DNA of 12,113 nt from Desulfosporosinus sp. UBA4726. GTDB lineage: Bacteria > Bacillota > Desulfitobacteriia > Desulfitobacteriales > Desulfitobacteriaceae. Position 1 is the first letter of the stretch. Every line of letters starts with the position of its first letter. Position numbers and translations under genes: made by a program. Of the stretch, positions 1 to 6,299 are shown one piece after another. The stretch is from the NCBI GenBank assembly GCA_002404215.1, contig DHJG01000146.1, forward strand, positions 4,227-16,339, written 5' to 3'. The notes beneath the pieces were generated by a model, which saw only the letters and a program-made list of their open reading frames with translations, had not been told where the DNA came from and searched no databases.

Positions 1-135
1 GACCGCCTGGATACAGGGCGAGAGGTTTCTCCACTAGAGCCTGCTCAAGATGCTGTTACTCTTGATACAACGGGCTTAAGTGTGGAGGAGATAGTAACAC
101 AAATTGTAGCATTGACGCAGGAGGTTGGACGATGA
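1..135 (+). CDS. cmk: Cytidylate kinase, C-terminal end (partial)
   Basis: The window opens inside a reading frame that runs from base 1 to a TGA at 133-135 and gives about 44 residues. The sequence begins DRLDTGREVSPLEPAQDA and continues through DTTGLSVEEIV, which matches the end of bacterial CMP/dCMP kinases: the DR-D-R-SPL segment of the nucleotide-binding site, then the TTGLS helix. The enzyme phosphorylates CMP and dCMP in the cytoplasm to supply CDP/dCDP. The stop overlaps the plsC start (ATGA), and the plsC SD lies inside this frame, so the two are probably translationally coupled. The cmk-plsC-rpsA order also occurs in Bacillus. The N-terminal part, including the P-loop, lies outside the window. 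Confidence 0.85.
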   Translation, partial: DRLDTGREVSPLEPAQDAVTLDTTGLSVEEIVTQIVALTQEVGR

Positions 136-728
136 CGTTATATGATTTCATGAAAGGGATATTTCGTCTGCAGTTCCGTTTAATGGGCTGGAAAGTGCAA
201 GGTGTAGAGAACTTGCCGACTGAAGGACCAGTTATTTTAGCGATTAACCATGTTAGTTTATGGGATCCTATTGTCGCTGCGATTAGCCTTCCACGCCCGG
301 TTTCTTTTATGGCCAAAAGCGAATTATTTTCCATACCTGTCTTAGGGCGTATTTTCTCTAAGCTTGGGGCCTTTCCGGTTCAACGGGGACAAGGGGATAT
401 GAATGCCATTCGACAGTCTTTGGCGATCTTAAAAGAGGGGCGCGTACTTGGTATTTTTCCTGAAGGGTCCCAGTCAATAAATGGTAAAATTCGAAAAGGT
501 TTACCAGGGATGGTTCTTTTGATGGAAAAAAGTAAAGCGTCTGTCGTCCCCATAAGGGTGCAAGGGACACGTCACTTGTTACATAAAGGATGGGGAAACA
601 TTGGGGTTGTGGTAGGCAAGCCTTTGACCGCTCAGATGCTGAAGGCTCCAGAAGGAGTTAGAAACCGTCGAGAATGGATTGCCGAGCGCATTATGCAGGC
701 GATGCTCGAATTGCCCGAAGCGAGGTGA
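132..728 (+). CDS. plsC: 1-acyl-sn-glycerol-3-phosphate acyltransferase
   Basis: 198 residues, the usual size for short PlsC proteins of Gram-positive bacteria. The enzyme transfers an acyl chain to the sn-2 position of lysophosphatidic acid to make phosphatidic acid at the inner membrane face. Visible motifs: catalytic HX4D as NHVSLWDP (H40, D45); the phosphate-binding block around FPVQRG (81-86); FPEG (109-112); and a VVPIRVQG-like block near 136-145. After FPEG the common T-R-S is replaced by S-Q-S, a mild departure. The N-terminus is amphipathic (FRLQFRLMGWK) rather than a clear transmembrane helix. The ATG at 132 has an ideal SD (AGGAGGT, 119-125) inside the end of cmk and overlaps its stop. 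PlsY and GpsA, the two preceding steps of the pathway, lie 7 kb downstream. Confidence 0.93.
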   Translation: MTLYDFMKGIFRLQFRLMGWKVQGVENLPTEGPVILAINHVSLWDPIVAAISLPRPVSFMAKSELFSIPVLGRIFSKLGAFPVQRGQGDMNAIRQSLAILKEGRVLGIFPEGSQSINGKIRKGLPGMVLLMEKSKASVVPIRVQGTRHLLHKGWGNIGVVVGKPLTAQMLKAPEGVRNRREWIAERIMQAMLELPEAR

Positions 729-734
729 TTCTCT

Positions 735-763
735 AAATGTTCTTACTAAGAGAGGACATTTTT
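735..763 (+). terminator. Probable intrinsic terminator after plsC
   Basis: An 8-bp stem (735-742 with 754-761, one G-U pair) and an 11-base loop are followed by a short T-rich run that overlaps the 3' arm (759-763, then CTT). The stem is AT-rich, so read-through is likely. It marks a possible end of the cmk-plsC transcript. Confidence 0.5.
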
Positions 764-846
764 CTTAATCTTATAACGCCTTTTTTTAGTTTTGGGTACT
801 TTTTGATAAAAATTCTAACTATTGCAGGAATTTTGAAACGACGTAG

Positions 847-858
847 AGAATTAATTCT
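847..858. promoter_or_regulatory. Perfect 12-bp palindrome, candidate operator
   Basis: AGAATTAATTCT is a perfect palindrome lying 45 bases upstream of the TATAAT box that probably drives ispH/rpsA. A second inverted repeat, TATAC-agaaa-GTATA, lies at 876-890. No regulator family is recognised, and short AT-rich palindromes arise by chance. Confidence 0.25.
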
Positions 859-878
859 TTACAATTTTTAGTACCTAT

Positions 879-908
879 ACAGAAAGTATAAGTTTTAAGT
901 AGTATAAT
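879..908 (+). promoter_or_regulatory. Candidate sigma-A promoter for the ispH/rpsA fusion
   Basis: TATAAT at 903-908 is a perfect -10 box. The -35 region at the right distance (about 879-884, ACAGAA) is poor and overlaps the TATAC-agaaa-GTATA inverted repeat, so the promoter may be weak or need an activator. The sequence GTATAA occurs three times here, at 886, 902 and 915. Transcription from this box would start near 914-915 and give a leader of about 95 bases. Confidence 0.45.
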
Positions 909-930
909 CAGGTGGTATAAGTGCAACTAA

Positions 931-995
931 GGCTACAGGGACCCTCGACCATCCATGGTCATCGCCTGTGGCTTGGCGTCAGCCAAGTTTTCTTT
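931..995 (+). promoter_or_regulatory. Structured 5' leader of ispH/rpsA ending in a terminator-like hairpin
   Basis: Three helices can be drawn. P1 pairs 932-939 with 965-972 (8 bp, one G-U) and encloses P2, GACCA 947-951 with TGGTC 956-960 and a four-base loop. P3 follows at once: CTTGGC 972-977 with GCCAAG 982-987 around a GTCA loop, then TTTTCTTT (988-995). P3 plus the T run looks like a short intrinsic terminator placed just before the SD (AGGAGGT, 996-1002). This suggests transcription attenuation or translational control of the fusion gene. I do not recognise a known riboswitch or ribosomal-protein leader class. Confidence 0.45.
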
Positions 996-1009
996 AGGAG
1001 GTACGCGTT

Positions 1010-2845
1010 TTGGAAGTCAAACGAGCAGCAAAAGCAGGATTCTGTTTTGGAGTGAAACGCGCTCTAGAAATGGCAGAAAGAACTGTCGAAATTGCACCGG
1101 CAGTATCCCTCGGGCCCCTCATTCACAATCAGCAGGTCGTTGAACGGATGGCTGAACATGGTATTCAGGTTGTTAATACTCTAGAAGAGGTAAAAGCTGA
1201 AGAAGCCTTGATTATCCGGTCCCATGGAGTAGCACCTAGTGTCTATCAGGCAGCCCAAGCTAAAGGCATCCATGTGGTGGACGCTACATGTCCCTTCGTT
1301 CAGAAAGCGCAACGACTAGCGGCCGAGTCCACTCGGCTAGGGCAACAAGTGGTTGTCATGGGGGATAAACTTCATCCGGAGGTACAGGGAATTCTGGGTT
1401 GGGCAGGCGAACTCGCCATACCCATTCAAACAGTTGAGGAAGCCATAGAACTTCCGTTTTACCCGCGTATAGCTGTTTTGGCGCAGACAACCCAGCTGGC
1501 AGAAGGTTTTGGAGGAATTGTTGAAGAACTGAAACTCCATACTGAAGAGCTAACCGTTCACAACACAATCTGTAACGCAACTGCTGAGAGACAGAAGGTG
1601 GCTCGCGAGTTAGCGGAAACGGTGGACGTTATGGTGGTTGTGGGTGGGCGCAATAGCGCAAATACTCAAAAACTAGCGAGTATCTGTGCAGAACGTACGA
1701 ATACTTATCTTATTGAAACAGCGAATGAATTAGAAACCGCCTGGTTTAAAGAAGCTAGAAGCGCAGGTTTGACTGCTGGGGCTTCTACACCAGATTGGAT
1801 TATTGAGGAGGTCTATACTAAAATGACTGAAATGAATGAAGACAAAATGAATGAGGATGAAATAGATATGGCGGACTGGGAGAAAATTGCCCCAGTCGTG
1901 ATTCGTAGAGAAAATAAGGAGCGGTCTAAGGGTTTTTCAAAACGGAAAGCAAATGAGGATGGCGCCGAGGAACGCTTAGAGGGATTAGTAGAGAGTAAAG
2001 AAGAGATTCAGGCGAAAGTTATCGAAATAGTCAAAGGCGGTTTGGTGGTTGATGTTGGTATGCGCGGTTTTGTGCCCGCTTCGCAAGTCCAACTTGGTTA
2101 TGTCGAGGACCTGAATCAGTTTCTAGGTCAAACTCTTCGCTTGCGGATGATTGAATTTGATCCCGATAATCGGAAAGCGGTTTTCTCACAAAAGGTTATT
2201 TTGGAAGAAGAGCGGGCGGTTAAGCGTAGTCTGTTACTGGAAACCCTCCAAGAAGGCGATGTTTTGACAGGAGTCATCCGCAGGATGGTCGATTTTGGTG
2301 CATTTGTAGACATCGGTGGGGTTGATGGATTGCTTCATATTTCGGACATGGCCTACACTCGAATTAAGCATCCCTCGGAAATGTTGAAGATCGGGGACGA
2401 AGTAGAAGTTAAAGTGTTAAAACTTGAACAACAAACTGGAAAAATATCGTTAGGGTTGAAACAACTTAAAGAAAGTCCGTGGACTCAGGTGGCAGGAAAC
2501 TATCCGGTAGGCTCCATAGTTAATGGCAAAGTGGTGCGAATTGCTCCGTTTGGTGCCTTTGTGGAGCTCGCAGAAGGGGTAGATGGCTTAGTTCATATTT
2601 CCCAATTAGCGGATCATCGTGTTCACAAAGTGGAAGAGGTACTTAAAGTTGGGGATATGGTATGCGCTAAGGTCATCGAATGTAAGCCAGCGGAGAAACG
2701 GATCAGTCTAAGCATTCGCGAGGCGATAACAGATGCCACCCAGGCAAGTGATGCAGAAGCTGTTGTCTCACAACCAGAATCTAAAGCGGTCACCATCGGT
2801 GATATAATGGGTTCGGATTTCCTTGAGGGAAAAAAAGAGAAGTAG
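1010..2845 (+). CDS. ispH: IspH (HMBPP reductase) - ribosomal protein S1 fusion
   Basis: 611 residues combining two proteins. Residues 1-270 are IspH/LytB, the 4Fe-4S enzyme that makes IPP and DMAPP in the last step of the MEP pathway. Visible are the three cluster cysteines (C12 in GFCFGVKRA, C94 in DATCPFV, C188 in NTICNAT), histidines H39, H72 and H122, the catalytic glutamate in HPEVQG (E124) and the QTTQ segment. A charged, methionine-rich linker (about 271-330) leads to three S1 RNA-binding domains at about 332-398, 414-486 and 498-572; the last two carry the typical DFGAFV/PFGAFV and VDGL-HIS blocks. From memory, clostridial fusions usually have four S1 domains. Here the first seems missing, with only its terminal SKRKA (310-314) left. 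The start is TTG at 1010, 7 bases after AGGAGGT; no ATG lies in frame nearby and the N-terminus matches IspH exactly. The C-terminal tail after 573 is low in complexity. Confidence 0.95.
   Translation: MEVKRAAKAGFCFGVKRALEMAERTVEIAPAVSLGPLIHNQQVVERMAEHGIQVVNTLEEVKAEEALIIRSHGVAPSVYQAAQAKGIHVVDATCPFVQKAQRLAAESTRLGQQVVVMGDKLHPEVQGILGWAGELAIPIQTVEEAIELPFYPRIAVLAQTTQLAEGFGGIVEELKLHTEELTVHNTICNATAERQKVARELAETVDVMVVVGGRNSANTQKLASICAERTNTYLIETANELETAWFKEARSAGLTAGASTPDWIIEEVYTKMTEMNEDKMNEDEIDMADWEKIAPVVIRRENKERSKGFSKRKANEDGAEERLEGLVESKEEIQAKVIEIVKGGLVVDVGMRGFVPASQVQLGYVEDLNQFLGQTLRLRMIEFDPDNRKAVFSQKVILEEERAVKRSLLLETLQEGDVLTGVIRRMVDFGAFVDIGGVDGLLHISDMAYTRIKHPSEMLKIGDEVEVKVLKLEQQTGKISLGLKQLKESPWTQVAGNYPVGSIVNGKVVRIAPFGAFVELAEGVDGLVHISQLADHRVHKVEEVLKVGDMVCAKVIECKPAEKRISLSIREAITDATQASDAEAVVSQPESKAVTIGDIMGSDFLEGKKEK
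1805..1825 (+). promoter_or_regulatory. Possible internal ribosome binding site and ATG for a free S1 protein
   Basis: GAGGAGGT at 1805-1812 is followed 10 bases later by an in-frame ATG at 1823-1825 (Met272 of the fusion), exactly at the junction between the IspH and S1 parts. Initiation here would yield a separate S1-like protein of 340 residues. The SD-like bases also encode E-E-V, a common ending of IspH (WIIEEV), so the match may be coincidental. Confidence 0.35.
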
Positions 2846-2875
2846 CTGCAAGCACTTGTGTTGTAAAGTATGTCC

Positions 2876-2927
2876 AGAATGACTTCTTGCTCTGAGCGCA
2901 GGAAGTCATTCTACTATGAGGGCTCAG
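2876..2927 (+). promoter_or_regulatory. Strong hairpin with loop complementary to downstream bases, upstream of ftsW-like gene
   Basis: Bases 2876-2890 pair with 2898-2912 over 15 consecutive positions (one G-U), leaving a 7-base loop. No T run follows on either strand, so it is not a standard terminator. Six loop bases (CTGAGC, 2892-2897) are perfectly complementary to GCTCAG at 2922-2927, just before the SD of the next gene (2932-2940). This permits a pseudoknot or an alternative fold. It may control processing, mRNA stability or translation of the gene at 2946. Confidence 0.5.
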
Positions 2928-2945
2928 CTAAGAGGGGTGATCCAG

Positions 2946-4097
2946 ATGGCGAAACGAAAACCGGTGCAACCAATTGATTTCCCGTTACTATTTTTTATAC
3001 TTGCCATACTAGCCTTTGGATTGATTATGGTGTTGGATGCTGGGGCAGTCACTGGTTTTAATGCCACCCAAAACACGTATTTCTATGTTTTTCAACAAAT
3101 GAAATGGATGCTTATAGGGGCAGTTCTTGCGTTTGTGGCTTTCAAAGTCCCTTATGTATTTTGGCGTCGCTTTGCGGGTCTTGGCTTCTTGATCAGTTTA
3201 GGGCTGCTAATTGCAGTCCTTTTTACGGATGCTGGGGTTGCGGCGAAAGGTTCAGCTCGTTGGATCTCAATTGTTGGAGTCAACATTCAACCTTCCGAAA
3301 TCACCAAACTAGCTATAGTGCTCTTTTATGCACATGTTTTAGATAGGTATCCAGTCAAAAGAGGTAAAGATTGGCGTATTCCACTGGGGATACTGCTCCC
3401 TATTACTGTTCTTGTTTTGGGCTTGGTTTATAAACAACCAGATTTAGGGACGACAATGGTATTAGCACTGACCAGTGCGGTGATGCTGTCCCAGACGGAA
3501 ATCCCAACCCTCTGGTTTGTAGCGGCCGGTCCAACATTTGGATTATCACTCTTCTATCTACTCTATCGAACAAAGGATCAGGTGACTCATTATCAATGGG
3601 ATCGCATTATGGCATGGTTGGATCCCTGGAAATATGCAGCGAATTTAGGATACCAGATTACAAACGCGGAGATTGCCTTTGGCTCGGGCGGCTTATTTGG
3701 AGTAGGTTTGGGTCGAAGTATGCAAAAGTATGGTTTTCTTCCAGAAAACCATACTGATATGATCTTTGCCATAGTGGGAGAAGAGTTCGGTTTAGTGGGC
3801 ACTTTCTTTGTATTAATCCTCTTAATCTCGATGTATGCACGAGCCTTCCACGTTATTCGGGAATGTCCCGATCGCTTTGGTCGTCTCCTAGGCTTTGGCT
3901 TAACTTCCTCGTTGGCTATTCAGACGACCATTAATCTGGCTGTAGTTACTGGGGTATTACCTGTAACCGGGATTACCCTGCCATTAATCTCGTATGGTGG
4001 GAGCTCTCTGGTTATAACCATGATCGAACTAGGTCTGATCCTGAATATAGCCCGTTATCGTAAAACTAAGTCCGTGACCTCGTTTAGTGAAAGCTGA
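2946..4097 (+). CDS. FtsW/RodA/SpoVE-family (SEDS) peptidoglycan glycosyltransferase
   Basis: 383 residues from the ATG at 2946. SEDS proteins polymerise lipid II into glycan strands together with a class B penicillin-binding protein. The chain is polytopic, with about ten hydrophobic segments. Family blocks: GSARWI with QPSE (102-118 from this start), QPDLGTT (164-170), RIMAWLDP (220-227), GFLPENHTDMIFA (263-275) containing the presumed catalytic Asp (D271), and TGITLPLISYGGSSL (341-355). The LPE-HTD and TG-LPLISYGG patterns resemble FtsW/SpoVE more than RodA, and spoIVA nearby makes a sporulation role (SpoVE) conceivable, but sequence alone does not settle the paralogue. The start at 2946 is preferred to an ATG at 2916 because GAGGGGTGA (2932-2940) lies 5 bases before it, while the earlier ATG abuts a 15-bp hairpin. 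Confidence 0.92.
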   Translation: MAKRKPVQPIDFPLLFFILAILAFGLIMVLDAGAVTGFNATQNTYFYVFQQMKWMLIGAVLAFVAFKVPYVFWRRFAGLGFLISLGLLIAVLFTDAGVAAKGSARWISIVGVNIQPSEITKLAIVLFYAHVLDRYPVKRGKDWRIPLGILLPITVLVLGLVYKQPDLGTTMVLALTSAVMLSQTEIPTLWFVAAGPTFGLSLFYLLYRTKDQVTHYQWDRIMAWLDPWKYAANLGYQITNAEIAFGSGGLFGVGLGRSMQKYGFLPENHTDMIFAIVGEEFGLVGTFFVLILLISMYARAFHVIRECPDRFGRLLGFGLTSSLAIQTTINLAVVTGVLPVTGITLPLISYGGSSLVITMIELGLILNIARYRKTKSVTSFSES

Positions 4098-4102
4098 GCA
4101 GG

Positions 4103-4132
4103 AAATTCCCACTTCATAGAAGAGGGAGTTTT
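4103..4132 (+). terminator. Probable intrinsic terminator after the ftsW-like gene
   Basis: AAATTCCC (4103-4110) pairs with GGGAGTTT (4124-4131) through 8 positions, one of them G-U. A TTC/GAA pairing inside the loop extends it, and it overlaps a short run of four T (4129-4132). The T run is short, so termination is probably partial. Confidence 0.5.
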
Positions 4133-4241
4133 GTAAGTGGATAAACCCTAGTGACAAGAACAGCTTAAGACTAAACGGTGTAAACTCTTTATAACTGGAG
4201 ATAATAATAGGGTAAAGGATTCGTATCGGGAGGCGATCACG

Positions 4242-4880
4242 TTGTTTTTCCCCTATGGTGAATTGATTATCTTCTTCTTAGCGCTCGTTACGTGGGCTGA
4301 AAAACGTGCTTCCCAGCGCCTCTTTCTTAGGTTGACGGTGGTCTGGATTATTGGAAAAGGTGTGGAGGGGTTCGTTCCCACAGCAATGCCTTGGCACTGG
4401 CACTACGCTCGTCTGGCGGTCATGTTCGTTTTTTGGATATGGGCATGTCAACGCGCAGAACGACGGATTTTGCCGCTTCTACTTACAAGTTGTATATTGA
4501 GCATCGAAACCCTTTTTCTCGTTAATCAACCAGGAGCCTTTCCGTATGAGCTATGGCTTTTTACTATTGTCTTGATCCTAACCGCTTGGCTGACTGCAAA
4601 GTCATATTGGGGAACAGCTGCTGCTTTTGTTGGGAGTATAATTTTGAATCAAGCTCTTGTGCGGTTTAGCTATGAGGGAATTATTCGGTATGCCAATTTA
4701 CCGGATTCGTTTGTTTGGAATTTTGGTGTGGGATTTTTAGCGATATGGGCTGGTTTACGTCTAGTATGGCGATGTTATTCCGATAGAGGAATACATTTGC
4801 CGATCGCTGAGCTGAGACCAACGACTGGTGTGGGAGTGGTCTATGAACACCCAGAAGAGAGTGAATGTGAACTTCAGTAG
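4242..4880 (+). CDS. Polytopic membrane protein of unknown function
   Basis: 212 residues that I do not recognise as a named family. About six or seven hydrophobic segments can be drawn (roughly residues 5-18, 30-46, 57-71, 76-95, 103-119, 124-141 and 157-176). A hydrophilic tail from about 177 ends in an acidic stretch. It is rich in Trp, and a PWHWHYAR motif (50-57) at a membrane edge is striking. The start is TTG at 4242 with GGGAGG (4228-4233) 8 bases upstream; no ATG lies nearby in frame. In Bacillus, small membrane proteins of unknown role (YphA, YphB) occupy the matching position between the rpsA homologue and der, so a positional analogue is possible, but I claim no homology. It lies between a terminator and a candidate promoter and so may be monocistronic. 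Confidence 0.75.
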   Translation: MFFPYGELIIFFLALVTWAEKRASQRLFLRLTVVWIIGKGVEGFVPTAMPWHWHYARLAVMFVFWIWACQRAERRILPLLLTSCILSIETLFLVNQPGAFPYELWLFTIVLILTAWLTAKSYWGTAAAFVGSIILNQALVRFSYEGIIRYANLPDSFVWNFGVGFLAIWAGLRLVWRCYSDRGIHLPIAELRPTTGVGVVYEHPEESECELQ

Positions 4881-4905
4881 CAGGTGGGGTTGATTTGTAG
4901 TATAC

Positions 4906-4933
4906 TTGTAAACGGTTGAGAATGGGATAGTAT
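4906..4933 (+). promoter_or_regulatory. Candidate sigma-A promoter for the DUF512-der-plsY-gpsA operon
   Basis: TTGTAA (4906-4911) and TAGTAT (4928-4933) are 16 bases apart, each matching four of six consensus positions. The SD AGGAGGA follows at 4951-4957 and can partly pair with CCTGA at 4937-4941. This is a moderate match only. Confidence 0.35.
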
Positions 4934-4967
4934 GCCCTGATCTGGAATGTCAGGAGGATGAAATGCT

Positions 4968-6299
4968 TTGTCTAAAGGGCTTGTAGTCGCAGCGGTCCAC
5001 CCCGGGAGTATTGCCGAAGAAATGGAGATTGAAGTCGGGGATCGCGTTCTGGCGGTGGGCGAAGAAGAACTTAACGATATTATTGACTTTCAGTTTGGCA
5101 TATCGGAAGAGGATTTTACGCTATTAATCGAAAAGTTAAATGGTGAACAATGGGAGCTTGAAATAGAAAAGGGTCCTGGGGAATTTTTGGGTCTAGAGGT
5201 AGAAACAATAAGCACTGAGGGTCTAAAATTATGTCGTAATAATTGTACGTTTTGTTTTGTGGCGCAAATGCCCAAAGGGATGCGACCAACTCTTTATGAT
5301 AAAGATGATGATTACCGCTTATCACTCACTCAAGGGAGTTTTATTACCCTGTCTAATTTGAGTGAGGAAGAATTAACACGGATCATTTCTTTACATCTTA
5401 GCCCAATGTATATTTCTGTTCATGCCTGGAACTCGGAAGTGCGGACTCGTCTTATGAGAAACCCGAATGCAGGAAAGCTTTCAGAGCAGATTAGTCGCTT
5501 AGCAGAGGCTGGAATAAGTATTCATGCTCAAATCGTTTTGCTCCCGGATCACAACGATGGAGATGTGTTGACAGAAACCATTGAACGGTTAAGTGATCTA
5601 TATCCTGCGGTACAATCGATCGCGGTTGTTCCAGTCGGCTTAACTCGTTACCGCGAGCATCTTACATTCTTGCGTGGCTTTACATCTCAGGAAGCACGTC
5701 GAATACTGGATCAAGGTGAGCAATGGCAAAAGGACTTCTTTGAGCGGGTAGGTCAACATCTTGTTTACTTCGCAGATGAATTTTACGTTATGGCAGAGCG
5801 GGAGTTCCCAGAGGTCTCTGTCTATGACGAGTTTCCTCAATTAGAAAACGGTGTTGGCATGGCGCGGAAATTTATCACCGAGATCGAATCTAGTTGGAAG
5901 TTCTTGCCGGAAGCAGTTGCAGAGCGTCAGGTGCATCTTATTACAGGAACATCAGCGCGGGGCCTATTTGAATCGTTGGGGAACCGGTTAATGGATCGAG
6001 TAAACGGATTAAAAATCACAGTACATGCGATACGCAATGACTTCTTTGGGTCATTGGTGACTGTAGCAGGCTTGCTGACGGCTCAGGATATAGCCCTACA
6101 AATAGACGATTTGTCGGGGGAGGAGTTTCTTATTCCGCGGGTTATGCTCAAGGCGGATGAAGACCTCTTTTTAGACGATCATAGCGTGAAGTGGTTAGAG
6201 GAAAAGGTTAATGGCAAGGCACGTATTGTGGAAAACAATGGCCTTGCATTTATAGAGCATGTGCTTGGATATTCTTTGGAGGTGGAACAGTTTGAGTAA
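4968..6299 (+). CDS. PDZ / radical SAM / DUF512 iron-sulfur protein
   Basis: 443 residues, a typical length for DUF512 proteins. A PDZ-like N-terminal module (about 1-75; GSIAEEMEIEVGDRVLAVG resembles PDZ loops) precedes a radical-SAM-type cluster motif, C89-X3-C93-X2-C96 in LCRNNCTFCFVAQ, then PKGMRPTLYDKDDDYRLS and YISVHAWN. The DUF512 part follows to the end with ENGVGMARKF, LITGTSARGLFE, NDFFGSLVTVAGLLTAQD and a final P-RVML-...-FLDD block. The biochemical role of the family is unknown; it is expected to bind a 4Fe-4S cluster and S-adenosylmethionine in the cytoplasm. The start is TTG at 4968, 10 bases after AGGAGGA; the upstream ATG at 4962 is out of frame and stops at once. The 3' end overlaps der by 8 bases, implying co-translation with this ribosome-assembly GTPase. 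Confidence 0.9.
   Translation: MSKGLVVAAVHPGSIAEEMEIEVGDRVLAVGEEELNDIIDFQFGISEEDFTLLIEKLNGEQWELEIEKGPGEFLGLEVETISTEGLKLCRNNCTFCFVAQMPKGMRPTLYDKDDDYRLSLTQGSFITLSNLSEEELTRIISLHLSPMYISVHAWNSEVRTRLMRNPNAGKLSEQISRLAEAGISIHAQIVLLPDHNDGDVLTETIERLSDLYPAVQSIAVVPVGLTRYREHLTFLRGFTSQEARRILDQGEQWQKDFFERVGQHLVYFADEFYVMAEREFPEVSVYDEFPQLENGVGMARKFITEIESSWKFLPEAVAERQVHLITGTSARGLFESLGNRLMDRVNGLKITVHAIRNDFFGSLVTVAGLLTAQDIALQIDDLSGEEFLIPRVMLKADEDLFLDDHSVKWLEEKVNGKARIVENNGLAFIEHVLGYSLEVEQFE

Noticed and set aside
931..995. T-box or known riboswitch in the ispH leader
   Set aside because: I see no T-box consensus and no motif of a known riboswitch class; only hairpins can be supported.
955..1143. Small plus-strand frame of 62 codons over the ispH leader and start
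   Set aside because: It overlaps ispH in another frame, has no SD, and its product is low-complexity Ser/Arg-rich.
2916..2945. ATG at 2916 as the start of the ftsW-like gene (adds 10 residues)
   Set aside because: It abuts a 15-bp hairpin that would hide any SD, whereas ATG 2946 has GAGGGGTGA at good spacing and the added residues look unconserved.
6259..6291. ATG at 6259 as the der start
   Set aside because: It would add 11 unconserved residues; TTG 6292 has a strong SD and gives the standard N-terminus MSKPVVAIVGRPNVGKS.
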